A stretch of DNA of 55,562 nt from CAXQZU01 sp964228555 (GTDB lineage: Bacteria > Planctomycetota > PLA2 > JAEUHO01). The stretch lies in NCBI GenBank assembly GCA_964228555.1, contig CAXQZU010000056.1, forward strand, positions 1 to 55,562. Reading direction: 5' to 3'. Position numbers and translations under genes: made by a program. Under the pieces are notes generated by a model, which saw only the letters and a list, made by a program, of their open reading frames with translations, made no database searches and had not been told where the DNA came from. This document shows, one piece after another, positions 24,986 to 33,561 of this stretch; within the stretch, counting starts at the first letter, position 1, and each line of letters begins with the position of its first letter.

Positions 24986-26428
24986 TCAGCGGGCCTCGCG
25001 GCCGGCCTCGGCGGCTCGGCGCTCGACGAGGTCGCGGCAGGCGGCCTCGCGCGGGAAGAGCAGGTCCTGCATCTCGGGATTGCTGCGGCAGGGGCCGCAG
25101 TCGGGGCGCTCGCCGCCCGCCTCGCCGCGCTCGAGGCGCTTGAGCTCGGCCGGCGGCGCGATGATGCGCGGGTTGGCCGCCTTGCGCATGATCTTGGGCG
25201 TGAGCAGGAACACCAGCTCGCTCTTCTGCTTGGCCTCGCGCTGGCGCGTGAACAGCGTGCCCAGCACCGGCACGTCGCTCAGGAAGGGCGTCTTGGCCTC
25301 CTCGCGCACGGTGCGGTTGGTGTACAGGCCGCCCAGCACCAGGGTGTCGCCGTCGCGCATCGTCACGGTGGTCTTGGCCCGGCGCTTGGTCTGGATGGGC
25401 GAGAGCGTGCCTCCGATGCGCGAGGCGAAGCCCGCCAGCCCGTCCACCTTGGGCTCCAGCTCCAGCGTCACGTGGTCGCTGCCCACGTGCAGGGCCTTCA
25501 CCGTGAGGTCCACGCCGGTCGTGGCCGGCGCGCTCTTGTAGCGCTCGTTGCCGCGGTCGGCCGACTCCAGCTGGTTGATGTTGATGGTCTCGGAGGTCAC
25601 CACCTGCGCGGGGATGCCTTGCGTGCACACCACCGAGGGGTTGGACAGCACCTCGGCCTTGCCGCTCTCCTGCAGCGCACGGAACGCGGCGCTGAAGGCA
25701 CCGAAGTCCACCGCGTTGGCGCCCACGAAGCCCAGCGCGAGGCTGCTGCCCTGGAAGGGCAGGCCGCCCGGCAGGCCCGAGGCGAGGAACGAGGAGGGCG
25801 AGAGCACGCCCTCCACGCCGCGGAACAGCGTGTCGGGGCCCACGGCGTTCCTGTCCAGCAGGTAGTCGAGGCCGAACTCGAAGTTCGAGTCCCAGGTGAT
25901 CTCCACCACCTTGGCCTCCACGAACACCTGCGGCGTGGGCATGTCGAAGTACTTGAGCGCCTCCAGCGCCATGTCCACGTCCTCGACGAAGCCCTCCAGC
26001 AGCACCTGGTTCTGCGCCGGGAAGGGCGTGAAGGTGACCCCGATGCCGGGGTTGTCCTTGTTCTCGAAGGGCAGCTTCATCAGGCGCGCGCTGGCCACGA
26101 GGTCGGCCGGCGTCACGTGCTGCGTGGTGTAGAAGTAGACCACCGTGCCGTCGGCCCGGTAGATGACGCCCGTGCCGGCCGCATCGATGCCGCGGTCCTC
26201 GGGGAAGGCCAGCAAGGGCTTGCGCTCGGGCTGGACCGCTGCGGGCGCGGGCACCGGGGCAGCAGGTGCCGGGGAGGGCGCCGGCTCGTCGGCCCAGCCC
26301 GGCGTGGGCCACCCCACCAGCAGGGCCAGCCCCACCAGCAGGGCCAGCAAGGCGGCGACGCACGTCGCAGCGGCAGGGGCGGGGTGCCGCGAGGCGGCGC
26401 GCAGGAGAAGGGATCGGTGCAGGGGCAT
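24986..26428 (-). CDS. secretin (GspD/PilQ-like outer-membrane channel)
   Basis: 480 residues. A signal peptide (about 20-46) is followed by a Pro/Ala linker. A short N-domain comes next (GVTFTPFPAQNQVLLEGFVEDV). The secretin domain spans about residues 170-430, with PQVFVEAKVVEITWDSNFEFG, ALQESGKAEVLSNPSVVCTQG, VTLELEPKVDGL, and the signature TMRDGDTLVLGGLYTNRTVREEAKTPFLSDVPVLGTLF. A C-terminal charged tail carries CGPC. It has fewer N-domains than typical GspD. No other type II secretion or pilus genes are near. The start has GGAG eight bases upstream. Confidence 0.88.
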   Translation of the reverse strand: MPLHRSLLLRAASRHPAPAAATCVAALLALLVGLALLVGWPTPGWADEPAPSPAPAAPVPAPAAVQPERKPLLAFPEDRGIDAAGTGVIYRADGTVVYFYTTQHVTPADLVASARLMKLPFENKDNPGIGVTFTPFPAQNQVLLEGFVEDVDMALEALKYFDMPTPQVFVEAKVVEITWDSNFEFGLDYLLDRNAVGPDTLFRGVEGVLSPSSFLASGLPGGLPFQGSSLALGFVGANAVDFGAFSAAFRALQESGKAEVLSNPSVVCTQGIPAQVVTSETININQLESADRGNERYKSAPATTGVDLTVKALHVGSDHVTLELEPKVDGLAGFASRIGGTLSPIQTKRRAKTTVTMRDGDTLVLGGLYTNRTVREEAKTPFLSDVPVLGTLFTRQREAKQKSELVFLLTPKIMRKAANPRIIAPPAELKRLERGEAGGERPDCGPCRSNPEMQDLLFPREAACRDLVERRAAEAGREAR

Positions 26429-26799
26429 GGCAAGGCTCCGGGAAGGCGCGACGAGGATCGAAGGCCGGGCCCAACACCCGCAGGCCCGTCCCGCCGCAAG
26501 CGCCACGGGACGACGCCCGCATGGAATGGCCTCCCACCGCGGCCGGCGAGGTGACGGGGCCGGGCGCAAATCGGCCACGATCGGCCATGCGGCCCCTCGC
26601 GCCATCGCACAGGCCGCACGCGCGGAGCAGGGCGTGCGCAGGCCCGCGCCTCTCCCGGCCGGCCATCCAGACCGGCGCGCGGGGCTGCGTTGCCCCCCAC
26701 CCTCGGGGGGCTACAATCCGCGCCACGCCGCGTCGGGGCAGGGTGCGGGAGCGAGGTCGCTCGCCCCGGCCGTGCCACGTCCGGCCCGGAGGTGCCGCG
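26429..26799. other. 371-bp divergent control region
   Basis: It separates the secretin gene (minus) from a membrane protein gene (plus). It holds a plus-strand promoter (26690-26717). Two direct copies of TCGGCCA lie 10 bp apart at 26571-26587, one helical turn, and could be an operator. No gene is supported. Confidence 0.5.
26690..26717 (+). promoter_or_regulatory. promoter of the membrane protein gene
   Basis: TTGCCC at 26690-26695 and TACAAT at 26712-26717 with a 16-bp spacer. The spacer contains a C-run/G-run inverted repeat. The leader would be about 75 nt and ends in GGAGG before the ATG at 26800. Confidence 0.6.
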
Positions 26800-28212
26800 A
26801 TGTCCGAGAGCCACGACCTGGGCCTGATGCCGCGCAGCACCTTCAGGCTGCCACGCGTGCCCTTCGACTTCCGGGCGCTGGCGCTCGCGATGCTGGGCTT
26901 CCTCGTCTACTGGGGCGGCGGCTGGATGGTGACGCGCGTGGTGCACGGCGGCCACGGGCCCAGCGTGCCGGGCGCCTTCCTCGACTGGTTCACGGGCCTG
27001 CTGCTGGGCCTCGAGCCGGTGGGCGGCCAGCTGCGCGGCTTCCTGGAGGAGGTGTTCGGCCTGGGCGGGGGCGGCAACGCCAAGCCGCTGGAGATCGCCG
27101 TGGGCGGCGCCTGGTTCGTGGGCTGCTGGGCCTTCTTCGGCCAGGCCGTGCGCCGCATCGTGGCGCTGCGCATCGCGCGCGACGAGGGCCTGAGCCTGCG
27201 GCAGGCCCTGGGCTTCGCCGCCAGCAACTGGACCAGCGTGGTGATGGCCCCGGTCATCGTCGCCATCGCGGTAGGCATCTTCTGGGGACTGAATGCGCTG
27301 GCCGGGCTGGCGCTCTCCATCCCGGTGGGTGGCATGATCCTCTCGATCCTGCTGGTGCCGCTGGCCGCGATCAGCACCCTGCTGATGCTGATGATCGCGC
27401 TGGGCGGGGTGCTGGGCTTCCCGCTGGCGGGTGCGGCCGCGGCATGGGAACGCAACGGCGCGCTGGACGCCATCAGCCGCTCGTTCTCCTACGTGTTCGC
27501 GCGACCGCTGCAGTACTTCTTCAGCACCTTCCTCGTGCTGCTCTTCGTGGGCGTGATCCTCTGGGGTGGGAGCTGGTTCTCGCGCCTGCTGGTGCACAGC
27601 GTGGCCTCGGGCACGGCCAACAGCCGCGTCCAGGTGGCGCTGGACGCCCCCACGCCGGGCACGCGCGCCCACCAGAAGCTGGGCATCGACGCGCAGCAAG
27701 ATGCGCGCGAGTACCGCCTGCGCACGGGCCTGGACGGGAGCGCGCCGCTGGGGCTGGGCCTGGAGCGCGAGGAGCCGGCGCTGGACGTGGCGCCGCCGGA
27801 GAAGGACCAGGGCCAGCGCGAGCGCGAGGCTGAGCTGGATCGCCTCGCGGGCGAGCTGCCCACGGCCACGCCCGGCCGCGGCGGCCGCAGCCAGCCCTTC
27901 GTGCGCGACTTCGAGGCCGTGCTGCACGGCCCGGGTGCCCACAAGGTGACGCTGTTCATGTTCTGGCTGTTCGTGAACCTCGCCTGGGTGGGCGTGCTGG
28001 GCTACGCGCTGTTCTGGTACCTGGGCGCCACCTGCTGCCTCTACGCCGACCTGCGCTACGACGTGGACGGCACCGAGGAGACCGAGATCCACGCCGACGG
28101 CGACGAGCCGCCGCCCGAGGGCGGCTCGCCCGCGGACGCCGAGCCGTCGGCGGCCACGGCGGCCCCGGCCGCGCCGCCGGCCGGCACGACGCCGCCGCCG
28201 GCCAGCGCCTAG
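26800..28212 (+). CDS. polytopic membrane protein, unknown
   Basis: 470 residues. About six to eight hydrophobic helices are seen: around 28-50, 105-125, 140-230 (a long cluster including VVMAPVIVAIAVGIFWGL and LIALGGVLGF-like parts), 238-262 and 380-410. A soluble charged loop (about 265-375, with QQDAREYRLRTG) separates the last two. The C-terminus is Pro/Ala-rich. No family is recognised; the layout resembles large hypothetical membrane proteins of Planctomycetota. GGAGG sits seven bases before the ATG. Confidence 0.75.
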   Translation: MSESHDLGLMPRSTFRLPRVPFDFRALALAMLGFLVYWGGGWMVTRVVHGGHGPSVPGAFLDWFTGLLLGLEPVGGQLRGFLEEVFGLGGGGNAKPLEIAVGGAWFVGCWAFFGQAVRRIVALRIARDEGLSLRQALGFAASNWTSVVMAPVIVAIAVGIFWGLNALAGLALSIPVGGMILSILLVPLAAISTLLMLMIALGGVLGFPLAGAAAAWERNGALDAISRSFSYVFARPLQYFFSTFLVLLFVGVILWGGSWFSRLLVHSVASGTANSRVQVALDAPTPGTRAHQKLGIDAQQDAREYRLRTGLDGSAPLGLGLEREEPALDVAPPEKDQGQREREAELDRLAGELPTATPGRGGRSQPFVRDFEAVLHGPGAHKVTLFMFWLFVNLAWVGVLGYALFWYLGATCCLYADLRYDVDGTEETEIHADGDEPPPEGGSPADAEPSAATAAPAAPPAGTTPPPASA

Positions 28213-28356
28213 GCACCCCACGACGGACCTCGGCGGAGGCGCCCCCAGCGGGCCTGTACGCCCAAGCGCACGGCAGGTGCGGTCCCCCTCCCCCCGCAAG
28301 GGGCTTCGGGGTAGGGTGGCCCGTGACCCCCGCCGTGGGGGCCGGGAGACCGACGC

Positions 28357-30060
28357 ATGCGCGCCTTCACCCTGCGACCCGCCGCCCTGATGGCCGTGGC
28401 CGCCGCCCTGCTGGCGGTGGCGGGGCTGGGCCGACCGGCCACGGCCGAGAACGCCGAGTGGCCCCGGCTGGCCAAGGAGTTCGCCGACCAGTTCAAGGCG
28501 AAGCCCGGCGTGAGCCTCGACCAGAAGCGCAAGGCCGTCAACAGCCTGGCCAAGAGCAACGACATGCGGGCGATCGACCTGCTGGCGGGCGTGCTCGACG
28601 ACCAGGAGAAGTACGCCGGCAAGATGCGCAAGGAATGGGAAGAGGGCGAGGCGGCGTGGAAGGAGAAGACCGACCGGCTGCAGAAGTCCGTGGACGCGAA
28701 GTCCAAGGCTGCCCGCGAGCGCGGCGAGGACCAGATCAGCGTCTCCCCCGAGGAGGCCGAGTGGCTGGGCGCCAACAACCAGCCCGGCAAGATGGAGGAG
28801 GCCAAGCGCCAGCTGGGCACCAAGTACCGCGGCGTGCTGGCCGAGGAAGGCCTCGCCGTGGGCATCGTGCGCGCGATGGCGCGCGTGGTGAACACGCTGG
28901 AGGGCGACGAGCTGGACAAGGCCACGGCCAAGGTGGTGGGCGGTGCCACGGCCGCGAAGGACACGCGCAAGTCGATCTACCTGCAGGGCCTGGGCTACGC
29001 CAAGGGCGAGCGCATCACGGCCTTCCTCGAGACCATGACCAAGGACGCGAGCGTGGACCTCGTGCAGTCCTCGCTGGAGGCGCTGGGGCGCCAGAACAGC
29101 GAGCGCGGCGCCGACATCCTCATCGCCAAGCTCGACGACGCGCGCTGGCAGGTGCGCGCGTCGGCCATCACGGGGCTGAGCTTCTACCGCAACGGCGCGG
29201 TGGTGGGCAAGGTGATGGACGCGATGCTGGAGCGCGCCAAGAAGGAAGACGGCGTGCTGCAGCGCAACTTCTTCGTCGCGATGGCGAAGATCGTCCAGGA
29301 GGCCGTGCCGGCCACCATCGAGGCGTGGGAGTCGTGGTGGAAGAGCAACCGCGACGAGATGATCAAGAAGCTCGGCGCGCGCGAGGGCAACGGCCTGCCG
29401 GTGGAAGAGGATCCGCCGGACATGATCGTCGAGACCAACCAGGGCTCGTCGTCCTTCTATGGCATCACCACGAACAGCAAGCACATCATCTTCGTGGTGG
29501 ACGTGTCCGGGTCCATGCGCGTGGACAGCAAGGACCCCAGCAAGGAGAACCCGGGCCCCGAGGACAAGACGCGCATCCAGGTGGCGCGCGAGGAGCTCAA
29601 GAAGGCCCTTCAGACGCTCAGCGCCGCCGACGGCGATGACCGCGGCGAGGCCACCTTCAACATCGTGGTGTTCTCGAGCGGCGTCGAGGTCTACAAGGAA
29701 GGCAAGATGATCGACGCCACGAAGAAGAACAAGGAAGACGCGATCAAGTGGATCGACGAGAAGGTCATCGCCGAGGGCATGACCAACATCTTCGATGCCA
29801 TGGAGCAGGCCTTCAACATCATCAGCGCCACGAGCGACGCCAAGAACCTCAAGAAGGGGGCCGACACCATCTTCCTGATGAGCGACGGCGCGCCCAACCG
29901 CGGCAAGTTCTTCGAGCCCGACCTGATCGTGGCCGAGGTGAAGAAGCTCAACGCCAAGCGCAAGATGACCATCCACACCATCGGCGTGGGCGACGGTCAC
30001 GACCCGCGCCTGCTGCGCGAGCTGGCCGCCACCAACGGCGGCCAGTACCTGGCCCGCTGA
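28357..30060 (+). CDS. secreted HEAT-repeat and von Willebrand A domain protein
   Basis: 567 residues with a signal peptide (about 1-30). Residues ~35-330 are helical and HEAT-like (LYLQGLGYAKGERI-like and VQSSLEALGRQNSERGADIL repeats). A VWA domain fills ~360-560, with an intact metal site FVVDVSGSM, a threonine in EGMTNIFDAMEQAF and FLMSDGAPNRGK. GGGAG precedes the ATG. Lys is used more than in most neighbours. A CCC-loop hairpin terminator follows five bases after the stop. It is the second of three HEAT-VWA proteins here. Confidence 0.87.
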   Translation: MRAFTLRPAALMAVAAALLAVAGLGRPATAENAEWPRLAKEFADQFKAKPGVSLDQKRKAVNSLAKSNDMRAIDLLAGVLDDQEKYAGKMRKEWEEGEAAWKEKTDRLQKSVDAKSKAARERGEDQISVSPEEAEWLGANNQPGKMEEAKRQLGTKYRGVLAEEGLAVGIVRAMARVVNTLEGDELDKATAKVVGGATAAKDTRKSIYLQGLGYAKGERITAFLETMTKDASVDLVQSSLEALGRQNSERGADILIAKLDDARWQVRASAITGLSFYRNGAVVGKVMDAMLERAKKEDGVLQRNFFVAMAKIVQEAVPATIEAWESWWKSNRDEMIKKLGAREGNGLPVEEDPPDMIVETNQGSSSFYGITTNSKHIIFVVDVSGSMRVDSKDPSKENPGPEDKTRIQVAREELKKALQTLSAADGDDRGEATFNIVVFSSGVEVYKEGKMIDATKKNKEDAIKWIDEKVIAEGMTNIFDAMEQAFNIISATSDAKNLKKGADTIFLMSDGAPNRGKFFEPDLIVAEVKKLNAKRKMTIHTIGVGDGHDPRLLRELAATNGGQYLAR

Positions 30061-30065
30061 GGCGC

Positions 30066-30096
30066 GACGCGGGGCCGGCCCCGCCGGCCCTGCGTC
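30066..30096 (+). terminator. hairpin terminator after the HEAT-VWA gene
   Basis: A 14-bp GC-rich stem (with one G-T pair) and CCC triloop at 30080-30082. It begins five bases after the TGA stop. No U-tract follows. It is of the same design as the hairpins at 19757 and 49539. Confidence 0.6.
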
Positions 30097-30107
30097 CCCA
30101 CGCGCGC

Positions 30108-31598
30108 ATGGCCCTGCCGTCCCGCCCCCGGATGCGCGTGCTGCGGCTGGCGTGCCTGCTGGCCATGGCCGGCCTGGTGCTGGGCTGCTTCGCGGGTCCC
30201 GCACGGCCGCCGGGCACGCCCTACGGCCTCGCGTCGACCTTCGACCCGCAGACGCTGCGCCTCGAGCTGTCGTGGACGCGCGGGCCGGGCCCCTGGCCGC
30301 TGGACTACCTCGCCGAGTACCGGCTGGACGCATCCCAGCCTTGGTCGCACAGCACGGGGACGCTGGACATGGCGAGGCCCTCCTTCACCGGCCAGGTGCC
30401 GCCCGGGATGTACGAGCCCCTGGAGCTGGACCTGCGCGTGACGGCGATCGGCCGCGAAGGCCTGCGCAGCGAGCCCAGCGAGCCCCTCCACGTGGTCATC
30501 CCGCCCGTGCCCCGGCCCACCAGCCAGCGCTTCGTGGCGGCCTCCGCCGCGGGCGCCCTGCTGGCCGACCACGCCACCCTGCTCGCCAAGGGCCTGGACA
30601 CCTTCCCGGACGGCCTCGTCTCGGTGGTGCCCACGTCCACGCCGGGCGTCTACGACTTCTACGCCAACCAAGGCAATGCCAGCGACGGCCTGGGCGGCGT
30701 GCTGGGCACGGGCTACGGCCGCACGCGGGGCACGCTGGCGGATCCCTTCGCGTCGGTGATGGACACGCGCGGGCCCATCGCGGGGCTGGTCGTGCCGGTG
30801 GACTACATCGGCGGCGGCGCGGTGTGGCGTGACCCGGCGACGGGCGCGCTCGTGATGCTCTACCACCGCGAGATCTACACGCGCGAGGGCGGCGTGCCCT
30901 CCGGGCCGTTCTGGTCCTCGATCGGTGCGGCGGTGTCCACGGACGGAGGCGCGTCCTTCGTGGATGCCGGCGAGGTGCTCACGCCCGACATCGGGCTGCT
31001 CTCCCCCAGCCGCGGTCCCTCGGGCAACGGGCCCGGCGACCTCTCCACGCTCGTGCGGGACGGCTGGCTCTACGCCTACTACAACGACAACCTCGAGGAC
31101 GGCTCGATGGTGGTGGCGCTGGCCCGCACCAGCGTGGCAGGGCTGGCGGCATGCGTGGCCGGCGGGCCCGCGCCGATGTTCTGGAAGTGCAGGGACGGGG
31201 TCTTCAGCGAGCCCGGGCTGGGGGGCACGCCCAGCAACATCACGGGATCCCACGTGCCGTTCAATCCCAGCGTGGCATGGAGCAGCTGCCGCGAGGAGCT
31301 GGTGATGGTCGGCACGATCCATTCCGGCAACACCGGCTCGATGCTCGGCGTGCTCACCTCCCCCGACGGCATCCACTGGAGCGAGCCGGAGGCCCTCTAC
31401 CCGGAGCTGGCCCCCTACCGCATCTACAACACGCTGCTGGGCGACAGCGTCAGCCCCGAGGGCAATCGCGTGATCACGGGCGCGACCCTGCGGGTGCTGG
31501 CCGTGGACTTCACGTCCGCCACCGACTTCTGGTCGGCCCACGCCGTGCGCATGATCGAGATCACCGACAGGGCCGCCGAGGCCGGCTGCGTGCGCTAG
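30108..31598 (+). CDS. lipoprotein with beta-propeller (sialidase/GH43-like) domain
   Basis: 496 residues. A lipobox LVLGC (Cys near residue 27) marks a lipoprotein. A fibronectin-like beta domain (about 35-125) precedes a region that looks like a five-bladed propeller, with YIGGGAVWRDPATGALVMLYHRE, SIGAAVSTDGGASFVDAGEV, LVRDGWLYAYYNDN and VLTSPDGIHWSEPEALYP. These are Asp-box-like strands of carbohydrate-active or sialidase-type proteins. Catalytic residues cannot be assigned. A second in-frame ATG at 30132 also keeps the signal peptide. Its TAG shares a CTAG with the stop of the convergent sigma gene. Confidence 0.75.
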   Translation: MALPSRPRMRVLRLACLLAMAGLVLGCFAGPARPPGTPYGLASTFDPQTLRLELSWTRGPGPWPLDYLAEYRLDASQPWSHSTGTLDMARPSFTGQVPPGMYEPLELDLRVTAIGREGLRSEPSEPLHVVIPPVPRPTSQRFVAASAAGALLADHATLLAKGLDTFPDGLVSVVPTSTPGVYDFYANQGNASDGLGGVLGTGYGRTRGTLADPFASVMDTRGPIAGLVVPVDYIGGGAVWRDPATGALVMLYHREIYTREGGVPSGPFWSSIGAAVSTDGGASFVDAGEVLTPDIGLLSPSRGPSGNGPGDLSTLVRDGWLYAYYNDNLEDGSMVVALARTSVAGLAACVAGGPAPMFWKCRDGVFSEPGLGGTPSNITGSHVPFNPSVAWSSCREELVMVGTIHSGNTGSMLGVLTSPDGIHWSEPEALYPELAPYRIYNTLLGDSVSPEGNRVITGATLRVLAVDFTSATDFWSAHAVRMIEITDRAAEAGCVR

Positions 31599-32374
31599 CA
31601 GGAGCCGGCCAGCTCCTCGGCGCGCGCGGCGTGCTGCTCGCGCAGCCTGGCGATCACGGCCCCGTGGATCTGGCACACGCGGCTCTCGGTGAGGCAGAGC
31701 ATCTCGGCGATCTGCCGCATGCCCAGGCCCTCCCAGTAGTAGGCCTCCATCACGACCCGCTCGCGAGGTGCGAGGTCGCGCAGCAGCATGGCGCGCACGT
31801 CCTGGCGCTGCGGCCCGGCCAGCGGGTCCGCGCACCGCTTGTCGCCGAGCACGTCGGCCAGCGAGGTGCCCGGCTCGCCGCCCTCGTGGGCCGCCGCACC
31901 CAGCGACAGCAGGGCACCCGGGCTGGCCTCCTGGCGCAGCCGCTCGAAGGCGGCCACCGAAAGGCCCAGCGACGAGGCCATCTCGGGCACGGTCGGCTCA
32001 CGGCCCAGCTCGCTGTAGAGGCGCCGCAGCGTGCGTTCCACCAGGCTGGCACGCATGCGCACCAGCCGCGGCACCCAGTCATCGCTGCGCAGGCGGTCGA
32101 GGATGGCGCCTCGCACGCGGCGGGTGCAGAAGGTCTTGAACTGCACGCCGCGCGAGGGGTCGAAGCGGTCGATGGCCTCCAGCAGGCCGAAGGTGCCCAT
32201 GCTGGCGAGGTCGTCGGCCTCCACGCTGGCCGGCAGCGTGGTGGCCATGCGCTCGGCAAGGTAGCGAACCAGGGGCAGGTAGGCCTCCACCAGCCGCGCC
32301 CTCGCCTCGGGCGAGCGGCTGGCGATGTAGGCATCCCAGTGGTGCCGCAGGTCGGCATCGCAGATCTTCTTCAT
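31595..32374 (-). CDS. FliA/WhiG-family RNA polymerase sigma factor (sigma-28 type)
   Basis: 259 residues. Regions 2 to 4 are all present, with no region 1.1. Region 2 reads YLPLVRYLAERMA, then DLASMGTFGLLEAIDRFDPS and FKTFCTRRVRGAILDRLRS. Region 3 includes RLYSELGREPTVPEMASSLG. Region 4 reads LAPRERVVMEAYYWEGLGM and IAEMLCLTESRVCQIHGAV. The order and size match FliA and WhiG, which run flagellar or developmental genes. No flagellar genes are nearby. The start at 32374 has GGGAG seven bases upstream. A GEMM-I riboswitch 126 nt before the ATG indicates control by a cyclic dinucleotide. Confidence 0.92.
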   Translation of the reverse strand: MKKICDADLRHHWDAYIASRSPEARARLVEAYLPLVRYLAERMATTLPASVEADDLASMGTFGLLEAIDRFDPSRGVQFKTFCTRRVRGAILDRLRSDDWVPRLVRMRASLVERTLRRLYSELGREPTVPEMASSLGLSVAAFERLRQEASPGALLSLGAAAHEGGEPGTSLADVLGDKRCADPLAGPQRQDVRAMLLRDLAPRERVVMEAYYWEGLGMRQIAEMLCLTESRVCQIHGAVIARLREQHAARAEELAGSC

Positions 32375-32738
32375 GGACGTGCTCCCGGGCGCGGAGGCCT
32401 CGCATGGAGGCCGCCTGCCCTTCCTCGACCGCCTGAACCCCGTCGGATGCGCGACGGGCGGGGCGAGGCTCGCCTTGCGGCGGGTCCACACCGTCCATGT
32501 CGCACGGATTGGCAGCTGGCTGTCACGGGGTGAGCCCATGACCCTGTAGCTTTGCGTCGCCCGCTTGCGCGGGGTTTGCCCGTTCATCCGCGCGGAGGGT
32601 GCAAAGAACCGGGCAGGCTGGCGTGGGAGCCAGCGCGCCCGCTGCGGAGACCGTACCCCATGCTGAGGGCCTGGCAGGGGCGGGCCCCAGGGGCCTGTCG
32701 CAAGGCCAGAAATGGCCTCCGCAGCAGGGTCCAGGCCC
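32375..32738 (-). promoter_or_regulatory. long structured leader/upstream region of the sigma factor gene
   Basis: It has no gene. Reading toward the sigma gene there are several hairpins: arms 32703-32708/32713-32718 (loop GAAA on the plus strand), arms 32617-32622/32629-32634, the riboswitch (32501-32594), then two possible expression-platform hairpins. The first of these is a 7-bp stem at 32439-32458. The second is a 6-bp stem at 32396-32412, just before the ribosome site. Confidence 0.6.
32501..32594 (-). ncRNA. GEMM-I riboswitch (cyclic di-GMP class I)
   Basis: On the minus strand the conserved GEMM-I elements occur in order. Closing stem P1 has 9 pairs (32586-32594 with 32501-32509). 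GGGCAAACC is the complement of 32573-32581. P2 has a GCAA tetraloop (GNRA; 32561-32572). GCGACGCAAAGC is the complement of 32549-32560. The P3 hairpin of 8 pairs is 32522-32542, and AGCCAGCTGCC is 32511-32521. These match known class-I c-di-GMP aptamers, including the tetraloop that docks on P3. Discriminating c-di-GMP from cGAMP needs an alignment of the ligand-contacting base. Confidence 0.88.
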
Positions 32739-33533
32739 TCACAGGCGGTAGGTGTCGGGACGGCGCTCGGCCAGCAGGTCGTTGCCCGAGGGCGTGCGCT
32801 TCTGCCGGGCACGCTGCGGATCGACCTCGGCCACGAGCAGGGCGGTGCCCTCCACGGGTCCGCGCGCCAGCGACTCGCCGCCCGGCCCGACGATCACGCT
32901 CTGCCCCGTGAAGGCCAGCGGCGGGCGCGGCGGGCGGTGCTCCTGCCCCACGCGGTTGGCCGTCACGCTGTACACGCCGTTCTCGAGGCAGCGCGTCACC
33001 ATGGCGGCCTGCGCGTAGGGCAGCACGAGGTTGCTGGGATGCGCCAGCACGTCCGCGCCCGCCAGCGCCAGGGTGCGCGCGGCCTCGGGGAAGCGCCAGT
33101 CGAAGCACACCATCACGCCCACGCGCAGGCCGCCATGCTCGAGCACGGGGAAGGGGCCCGGGCCCGCATCGAACACCTCGCGCTCGAAGCCGAAGAGGTG
33201 CACCTTGCGGTACGAGGCCAGCGGCCGGCCGGCAGCGAAGACCGCAGCCGCGTTGTAGAGACGCGCGCCGTCGCGCTCGACGTAGCCCGCCACGGCCAGG
33301 CCACCCGTGCGCCGGCTCAAGGTGGCAAGGAAGCGCGACGTGGGCCCATCGCCGAGGCGCTCGCCCAGGCCCTCGGCCTCGGCACGGTCACGGAAGGCGT
33401 AGCCCGTGGCGCACAGCTCGGGGAGCACCACCAGCGCTGCATCCACGCCCTCGAGCGCGCGAGCGGCCGACGCGAGGTTCTCCTCGACCCGCCCGAAGGC
33501 CGGGTTCGTCTGCAGGGCCACGACGCGCAGCAT
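32739..33533 (-). CDS. carbon-nitrogen hydrolase (nitrilase superfamily amidase)
   Basis: 264 residues. The Glu-Lys-Cys triad is complete: E39 in VVLPELCATGYAF, K110 in SYRKVHLFGFE, and C143 in VMVCFDWRFPE. The family cleaves non-peptide C-N bonds in amides or N-carbamoyl compounds; the substrate is not evident. Length fits. TACCAT lies seven bases before the ATG without a ribosome site, again suggesting a leaderless mRNA. It sits between the riboswitch-controlled sigma gene and the ECF sigma operon, with no clear link to either. Confidence 0.9.
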   Translation of the reverse strand: MLRVVALQTNPAFGRVEENLASAARALEGVDAALVVLPELCATGYAFRDRAEAEGLGERLGDGPTSRFLATLSRRTGGLAVAGYVERDGARLYNAAAVFAAGRPLASYRKVHLFGFEREVFDAGPGPFPVLEHGGLRVGVMVCFDWRFPEAARTLALAGADVLAHPSNLVLPYAQAAMVTRCLENGVYSVTANRVGQEHRPPRPPLAFTGQSVIVGPGGESLARGPVEGTALLVAEVDPQRARQKRTPSGNDLLAERRPDTYRL

Positions 33534-33561
33534 GGGCGCGATGGTACGCGCCGAGGCCGGG

